64,000 nucleotides of DNA, taken from assembly GCF_017901155.1 (NCBI RefSeq), contig NZ_CP072800.1:2817283-2881282 (forward strand), read 5' to 3'. This DNA is from Candidatus Thiothrix anitrata (GTDB lineage Bacteria; Pseudomonadota; Gammaproteobacteria; Thiotrichales; Thiotrichaceae). The translations under genes were made by a program, and so were the position numbers. The notes beneath the pieces were generated by a model. That model made no database searches. It saw nothing but the letters and a program-made list of their open reading frames with translations, and was not told where the DNA came from. Positions 53,301-62,300 of the stretch are shown piece by piece; positions within the stretch are counted from its first letter, which is position 1; each line of letters begins with the position of its first letter.

Positions 53301-56300
53301 GCTTGACCCGGCAGAATTCTGGGAATACGAATGTACCAAGGCCAACATGACTGTGGCGATGGAAAACATTGCCGACGTAGAAGCCAAACCCGCTAACCCG
53401 GATGGCACGCCAACTACGCAATCACCAGTACGTGACCTTGACCCGGCAAATGTGAAATTGCGTGAAGGCGCACCGGCTATCAGCCTGAAAAAGTACGTGG
53501 TTGCTAATGGCACGGATAACGATGCCCAAGACGCTGCCGCTGCGGTGATGATTGATGCAGGTGCAACCGTTAACTACAAACTGGTAGCGACCAATACCGG
53601 TAATACCGCACTGGGCACAGTTGACGTACAGGATAACCTCACTGGCTGTAACCTCAGCACGGTGGCAGGCGATACCGGCAACGACAGCATCATGAGTATG
53701 GGTGAAGTCTGGACTTACACTTGTAGCGTCGCGGATGTGCGCGTGGATACGCTCAACTTGGCGACTGTTACCGCTAAACCGGTCAATGCCGACGGCACAC
53801 CAACCAACCAATCGCAAGTCACCTCTGAAGACCCCGCGAATGTACGCATTCCATTAGGTCAACCTGCGATTGAACTGAAAAAGTACGTGCAAAATGCGGC
53901 TACTGCACCTGCATTCAATGCGGCAACTCCGCTGGTGGGCTTAGGCCAAGAAGCACAAGACATGAGCACTGCGGTAGTACTGCCACACGGCTCGACTGCT
54001 ATGTACCGCATGGTCGTAACCAATATCGGCAATACACCGCTGGCACAAGTGCAGTTGACTGAGCATCTGGAAGGTTGTGCAGTAAACCGCGTTTACAACG
54101 GTGACGCTGATGCGAAGGATCTACTCAAATCGGGTGAATTCTGGATTTATCAATGCACCAAAGCCAACATTACGCTGGATATGCAAAACGTCGCTTCAGT
54201 AGAAGCCAAACCCGCTAATCCAGACGGTTCTTTGACCACACAATCGCCAGTTGACGACGAAGATCCCGCAAACGTGCGCATCGGTCAAAATCTGCCTGCG
54301 ATTGAACTGATCAAGTACGTGCGTAAAGCGGGCGACCCAGCACCGGGCAATGATGCGCAAGACAACTTACACGCACTGCCTGTCAAGCACGGCGATAACG
54401 TTACTTACCGTATTGAAGTGCGCAACACCGGTTCAACCGCATTGGCAAGTGTTAAAGTCGACGACCATCTGCCAGACTGCAACTTGCCAAGCAAGCCAGT
54501 CTCTGGCGATGCAGGCACGACCGATCTGTTAGAAACAGGTGAAGTCTGGGTCTATGAGTGCAACCAGAATAACGTCACTACTGACGTTTACAATCTGGCT
54601 ACTGTGACTGCGGTTCCGGCTCACGCTAATGGCACACCAACGGGTCAAAGCCCAGTCAACGACGAAGACCCCGCAAACGTGAGCATTCCACTGGCGCAAC
54701 CTGCGATTGCCCTGCAAAAGTATGTACGTTTGGAAGGCACGCCAGCACCGGGTTCCGATGCACAAGATGCACTCCATGCCCTGTTGGTCAACCACAATAG
54801 CAACGTGATTTACCGCATTGTGGTACGTAATACGGGTAACACCGCGTTGGCAAACGTTGACGTGGAAGACTCCCTCGAAGGCTGTGACTTGCCAACTAAC
54901 CCTGTGGGTGACGACGGCGACAAACTGTTAGAAACGGGTGAACTGTGGTCATACGAATGTACCCAAACCGGTGTCACCACCGATGTGTACAACCTCGCCA
55001 CCGTAGTTGCACAACCGGCTCATGACAACGGCACGCCGACCACTCAAAGCCCGGTTATGGCACAGGATGCTGCGAATGTACGCATTCCATCCAAACAACC
55101 CGCGCTGGAACTGAAAAAGTACGTGCGTTTGGATGGCACAGCGGCTCCGGGTATTGACGCGCAAGACAATCTCAACGCCTTGCTGGTCAAACACGGCGAC
55201 ACCGTGACTTACCGCATTACCGTGCGTAACACCGGCGGCACCGCATTGAGCAACGTCAAGGTTGATGATCACTTGCGTGATTGCACCCTGCCTGATTCCC
55301 CGCAATCCGGTGATAACGGCAATGACTTGTTGGATACTGGCGAATTGTGGGTTTACGAATGTAGTCAAGCCGACGTAACTCAAGATGTTTACAACTTGGC
55401 TACCGTGGTTGCAACGCCAGCCAATGCGGATGGCTCACCTACCGGACAATCTCCGATTACGGATGAAGACCCGGCTAACGTGCGCATCCCACTGGCACAA
55501 CCGGCGATTGAACTCAAAAAATACGTGCGTGTTGCCGGTACAGCCGTTGGCACAGAACTGGATGCTCAAGATGCCAGTGCTGCATTGATGGTTGAACACA
55601 ATACCAACGTCACCTACCGCATTACTGTGCGTAACCTGGGTAACGCGCTGCTTGGTGATGTAAAAGTTGATGATCACCTTGAAAATTGCGCATTAGCACC
55701 GGTAGATCTGGGCGATTTAGATGCAGCAAACACCTTAAAACAAGGTGAAACCTGGATCTTTGAATGCACCCAAACCGGCGTAAAAGTCGACACCTACAAC
55801 TTGGCAACTGTGGAAGCCGTACCGTTACACGACGATGGTACACCGACCACACAAAGCCCGGTTGATGACGAAGACCCTGCCAATGTGCGGATTCGCAAAG
55901 AACTGCCAGCGATCAGCCTGAAAAAGTATGTGCGTCCACAAGGTGCAGCCGCACCGGGTAACGATGCGCAAGATGCTTTACACGCAGAAACTGTCGCTTA
56001 CGGCAGCAACGTGACCTATCGCATTGAAGTACGTAATATCGGCAAGACTCCATTGATTAACGTCAAGGTCGACGATCATCTGGAAGCCTGTAACCTGCCT
56101 GCCAACCCGCAGTCCGGTGATACCGGCAACGATGGCAAGCTGGATTTGACTGAAGTTTGGGTTTACGAATGTGACCAAACCAACGTCACCACCGACGTTT
56201 ACAACTTGGCGACCGTGAAAGCAGTTCCGGCAAATGCGGATGGCACACCGACCAACCAATCGCCAGTCGATGACGAAGATCCGGCAAACGTTCATGTTCA

Positions 56301-59300
56301 GGTAACTGGCCCAACCATTACCCTGAAAAAATACGTGCAACCGGCAGCCAACGCACCTGCTTACGATGCCAACAACAGCGCGACACTGGGTCTGGACGCA
56401 CAAGACACCCTGCACGCGCAGATGCTGGAGTTTGGCAACAACGCCCTATTCCGCATAGTGGTAAAAAATACCGGCACAACATGGCTGGATAGCGTGAAAG
56501 TCGAAGACCATCTCGACACTTGCAACCCGTTCACCCGCATCCATACCAGCGTTAATAACGACGAAGTGATGTCACCAGGCGAATTCTGGGTATACGAATG
56601 CAGCGTACCAGATGTCACCGAAAACTTGGCTAACTTGGCAAGTGTGGAAGCACGCCCGGTGCAAGAAGACGGCAAACCAACCGGTCAAAGCCCAGTCGAT
56701 GCGAAAGACATGGCCAACGTAATGATTCCGGTCAAGCAGCCCGCGATTGCCATGAAAAAATACGTGCGCAAAGTCGGCGCTGCCGCACCGGGTAACGATG
56801 CGCAAGACAACTTAAACGCGCTGACCGTTGCACACGGTGAAAACGTCATTTACCACATTGAAGTGCGCAATATCGGGGATACCGTATTGGGTTACGTCAA
56901 AGTGGATGACTACCTGAAAGATTGCGCCTTGAATCCGCTGAGTTTGGCAGACGGCGATAGCTTGCTGGGCATTAACGAAGCTTGGACGTATGAGTGTACG
57001 CAAGCCAACGTGACCCAAGACGTGTACAACCTCGCAGCGGTTGAAGCGACTCCTGTATTTGCAGATGGCACGCCAACTGGTCAAAGCCCAGTCAATGCTC
57101 AAGACCCGGCGAATGTACGTATTCCGTTGGATGGCCCTAGTATTGCCGTGAAAAAGTACGTGCAAGCGGCGGATGGTGCTCCGACCTATGTTTCTGGCAA
57201 TGTCGCCACCTTGGGTAAAGATGCACAAGATGCAACCACGGCAGCTTACGTGCAGTACGATACCGACGCGCTTTACCGCATTGTGGTGAAAAACACCGGG
57301 ACAACTTGGTTAGATCAAGTGGCAGTTGAAGACAGCATTGAAAACTGTGCACTGACCCGTATTGATAGTGGTGATAGCGACATTAACGACACCCTGAAAC
57401 CAGATGAATCATGGGTATACGAATGTCAGTTAGCCAAGGTCAACGAAGACATTCGCAACCTCGCTACCGCCAGTGCACGGCCTATTCATGCCGATTTGGC
57501 TCCAACGGGTCAAAGTCCAGTCAGCAGTTCTGACCCGGCACACGTAACTACCGAACTTGCACCGAAAATTGCCTTGAAGAAGTATGTGCAAGCGGCGGAT
57601 GGTGCTTTGGTTTACAACGCACTGGACGATGCAACCTTGGGCTTTGACGCACAAAATGCCAGCGCTGCGACCTTCATTACTAAGGATAAAGCAGCCCTGT
57701 ACCGCATCACCGTGACTAACACCGGTAACACGTGGTTGGATCAAGTAATGGCGGATGATCAGTTAACCAACTGTGCTATCAGCAACATTGACAAAGGTGA
57801 CAATGACGCAGCCAACACCCTGAAACCGGGCGAACGTTGGGTTTACGAATGTACCTTGGCGAACATCAAGGAAAACATCCGCAACACTGCGACCGTGGAA
57901 GCACGCCCGATTAACCCGGATGGTACGCCGACCAATCAATCGCCCGTGGATGACAGCGATGTTGCCCACGTGACCACTGAACTTGCACCGAAAATTGCGC
58001 TGAAGAAGTACGTACAAGCGGCAACAAGTGCGGTAGCTTACAGTGCAGCAGACGATGCAACCCTCGGCGTTGACGCACAAGATGCAACTACTGCAACGTT
58101 TATCACTAAGGATGCTTCAGCACTGTACCGCATTACCGTGACCAATACCGGCAACACTTGGCTGGATCAAGTGGTGGTGGATGATCAATTAGCCAACTGC
58201 GATTTGGGCACTGCCCCGATTGACCAAGGCGACAACGACGCAGCCAACACCCTGAAACCGGGCGAACGTTGGGTTTACCAATGCACGCTGGCGAACATCA
58301 AGGAAAACATCCGCAACACCGCCACGGTGGAAGCACGTCCAATCAACCCGGATGGTACGCCGACCAACCAATCGCCCGTGGATGACAGTGATGTGGCGCA
58401 CGTCACGACTGAACTTGCACCGAAAATTGCTCTGAAAAAGTACGTACAAGCAGCCGATGGGGCGATGGCTTACGACGCAGCCGACAATGCAACCTTAGGT
58501 GTTGACGCACAAGACGCAACCGCTGCGGCCTTTATCGTCAAAGACCAGTCAGCACTGTATCGCATTGCGGTCACTAACACTGGTAACACGTGGTTGGATC
58601 AAGTGGTGGTGGATGATCAGTTAGCCAACTGCGATTTGGGCACTGCCCCGATTGACCAAGGCGACAATGATGTGGCTAAAACCCTGAAACCGGGCGAACG
58701 TTGGGTCTACGAATGTACCTTAGCGAACATCAAGGAAAACATCCGCAACACCGCTACGGTGGAAGCACGTCCAATCAACCCGGATGGCACACCAACCAAT
58801 CAATCGCCCGTGGATGACAGCGATGTTGCTCACGTCACGACTGAACTTGCACCGAAAATTGCTTTGAAGAAATACGTGCAAGCAGCCGATGGCGCAATGG
58901 CTTACGACGCAGCCGACAATGCAACCTTAGGTGTTGACGCACAAGACGCAACCGCTGCGGCCTTTATCGTCAAAGACCAGTCAGCGTTGTATCGCATTGC
59001 GGTCACTAACACCGGCAACACGTGGTTGGATCAAGTTGTAGTGGATGATCAGTTAACCAACTGCGATTTGGGCACTGCCCCGATTGACCAAGGCGACAAT
59101 GATGTGGCTAAAACCCTGAAACCGGGCGAACGTTGGGTCTACGAATGTACCTTAGCGAACATCAAGGAAAACATCCGCAACACCGCTACGGTGGAAGCAC
59201 GTCCAATCAACCCGGATGGCACACCAACCAATCAATCGCCCGTGGATGACAGCGATGTTGCTCACGTCACGACTGAACTTGCACCGAAAATTGCTTTGAA

Positions 59301-62300
59301 GAAATACGTACAAGCGGCAACAAGTGCGGTAGCTTACAGTGCAGCAGACGATGCAACCCTCGGCGTTGACGCACAAGATGCAACTACTGCAACGTTTATC
59401 ACTAAGGATGCTTCAGCACTGTACCGTATCACCGTGACCAACACTGGCAACACGTGGTTGGATCAAGTGGTCGTGGATGATCAATTAGCCAACTGTGATT
59501 TGGGCACTGCCCCGATTGACCAAGGCGACAACGACGCAGCCAACACCCTGAAACCGGGCGAACGTTGGGTTTACCAATGCACGCTGGCGAACATCAAGGA
59601 AAACATCCGCAACACCGCTACGGTGGAAGCACGCCCGATTAACCCGGATGGCACGCCGACCAATCAATCGCCAGTGGATGACAGCGATGTTGCCCACGTG
59701 ACCACCGAACTTGCACCGAAAATTGCGTTGAAGAAATACGTGCAAGCAGCCGATGGAGCGATGGCTTACGACGCAGCCGACAATGCAACCTTAGGTGTTG
59801 ACGCACAAGACGCAACCGCTGCGGCCTTTATCGTCAAAGACAAGTCAGCGTTGTATCGCATTGCGGTCACTAACACCGGTAACACGTGGCTGGATCAAGT
59901 GGTGGTGGATGATCAGTTAGCCAACTGCGATTTGGGCACTGCCCCGATTGACCAAGGCGACAATGATGTGGCTAAAACCCTGAAACCGGGCGAACGTTGG
60001 GTCTACGAATGTACCTTAGCGAACATCAAGGAAAACATCCGCAACACCGCTACGGTGGAAGCACGTCCAATCAACCCGGATGGCACACCAACCAATCAAT
60101 CGCCCGTGGATGACAGCGATGTTGCTCACGTCACGACTGAACTTGCACCGAAAATTGCTTTGAAGAAATACGTGCAAGCAGCCGATGGCGCAATGGCTTA
60201 CGACGCAGCCGACAATGCAACCTTAGGTGTTGACGCACAAGACGCAACCGCTGCGGCCTTTATCGTCAAAGACCAGTCAGCGTTGTATCGCATTGCGGTC
60301 ACTAACACCGGCAACACGTGGTTGGATCAAGTTGTAGTGGATGATCAGTTAACCAACTGCGATTTGGGCACTGCCCCGATTGACCAAGGCGACAATGATG
60401 TGGCTAAAACCCTGAAACCGGGCGAACGTTGGGTCTACGAATGTACCTTAGCGAACATCAAGGAAAACATCCGCAACACCGCTACGGTGGAAGCACGTCC
60501 AATCAACCCGGATGGCACACCAACCAATCAATCGCCCGTGGATGACAGCGATGTTGCCCACGTGACGACTGAACTTGCGCCGAAAATTGCCCTGAAAAAG
60601 TACGTGCAACCACTGGAAGGTGCGCCAGCGTTCGATGTAACTGATGCAACCACTTGGGGCTACGATGCACAAGACACAACGTCTGCGGTACACATTCCGT
60701 ATGACAAAACTGCCTTGTACCGCATTGTAGTGACCAACAAAGGCAACACTTGGTTGGATACAGTCACGGTTGATGATCAACTCGACAACTGCGTACTGGC
60801 TTCCATCGACGATGGTAACGGCAACGCTACCCTGCAACCGGAAGAAAGCTGGGTGTATGAATGTACTCTCGCCAAAGTCAACGAAGACATTCGTAACACC
60901 GCGACGGTGCAAGCACGTCCAGTCAACCCGGATGGCACACCGACCAACCAGTCTCCGGTTGATGCCAGCGATGTTGCACACGTTACCACCGAGTTGCGCC
61001 CTAGCATCCTGTTGAAGAAATACGCGCAAGCGGCTGATAAAGCCAAGGCTTACGACCGTAACGACGACAGCACTTTAGGGTTGGATGCACAAGATGAAAC
61101 CAGTGCAGCTTACGTCATGTATGACGCACCCGCGCTGTATTACATCACGGTCACCAACACCGGTAACACTTGGCTGAAAGAAATTGCGGTGGATGACAAG
61201 CTGGCGGGTTGCAATGCTACCGCACTTGATTCCGCTGATGGTGACGCATTCCTCGCGCCGGAAGAACGTTGGGTTTACACCTGTGAACTTGCCAAGGCCA
61301 CTCAGCCGATCAGCAACTTGGCAACCGTAACTGCCAAACCGATTAACCCAGACGGCACGCCGACCAATCAATCGCCTGTCAGCAGCGAAGATGTTGCTCA
61401 TATCCGTACCCACAAAGGGCACAGTTTGGGTAACTACCTGTGGATTGACGACGGTAACAGCATTGCCCTCAACCGCGACAATGGCAAAGTCGATAAGGGT
61501 GAAAAACCTGTCGATGACGGTGTTGAGCTGGAGCTTAACGATGCCAGTGGCAATCCGGTCAATCTCGGTAACGGTATCATTACCACCAAGACTTCCGGCG
61601 GTTACTACTTGTTCAGTGCATTACCACCGGGTGAATACCAAGTGTGCGTAGCGGCAAGTAACTTTGCTACCGGCGGTCTGTTAGCTGGCTATCTGGTAAG
61701 CAGCGTTAATGAAGGCGACCCGAACGCGGATCAAGACCAAAACAACAACGGTCTGCCTCCAGCGGATGCCAACGGTAAGGTATGCAGCGGTATCATCACT
61801 CTGGATGACGACGAACCGACCAAAGAATACCCAACAGCCAGTGGGCAAGCAGGTAACGATGCGGCAGGTTCAGCCGATAACGCCAGCAACCTGAGCATAG
61901 ACTTCGCGTTCGTGCCACAGGAAGTTGGTGTGGGTAACCGTTTGTGGATTGATGAAGGTGTTTCACCAACATCTACCAACAACGGTGTTTACGACGAAGG
62001 TGAACCACCATTGGCGAGTGTCATGGTTGAAGTCTATCGCCAAGGCGATGACCCTGACGTAGACATGGCTATTGGTGTCACTGAAACTGACCGCTTTGGT
62101 TGCTACAGCTTCGAGCATCTGCGCCCCGGTAGCTACTTCGTGCATGTGCCTTATTATCAGGTGGTGCTGGATAGCAGCTTGGAGCTGAAACCGCTGTACG
62201 CTTACCTAAGCAGTAAAGGCAATGATGGTGATACCGGTGTTGACGACACCCAAGGCGAAAACGGTATTGACGAATTGGCAACACTGGCACTATCCGGGAT

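Larger units (their letters stand above)
51055..61390 (+). repeat. Array of 25 protein-coding tandem repeats
   Basis: LKKYV-type unit openings occur near 51061, 51490, 51903, 52290, 52695, 53074, 53487, 53878, 54307, 54709, 55111, 55513, 55918, 56323, 56749, 57148, 57571, 57997, 58429, 58861, 59293, 59725, 60157, 60589 and 61012. Units share the linker pattern N-x-DGTPT-x-QSPV-x-D. Early units differ in length and sequence; late units are nearly identical. Confidence 0.9.

Noticed and set aside
57985..60576. Regular 432-bp direct repeats considered as a CRISPR or satellite array.
   Set aside because: Units are contiguous, in frame and coding, with no short repeat-spacer structure.
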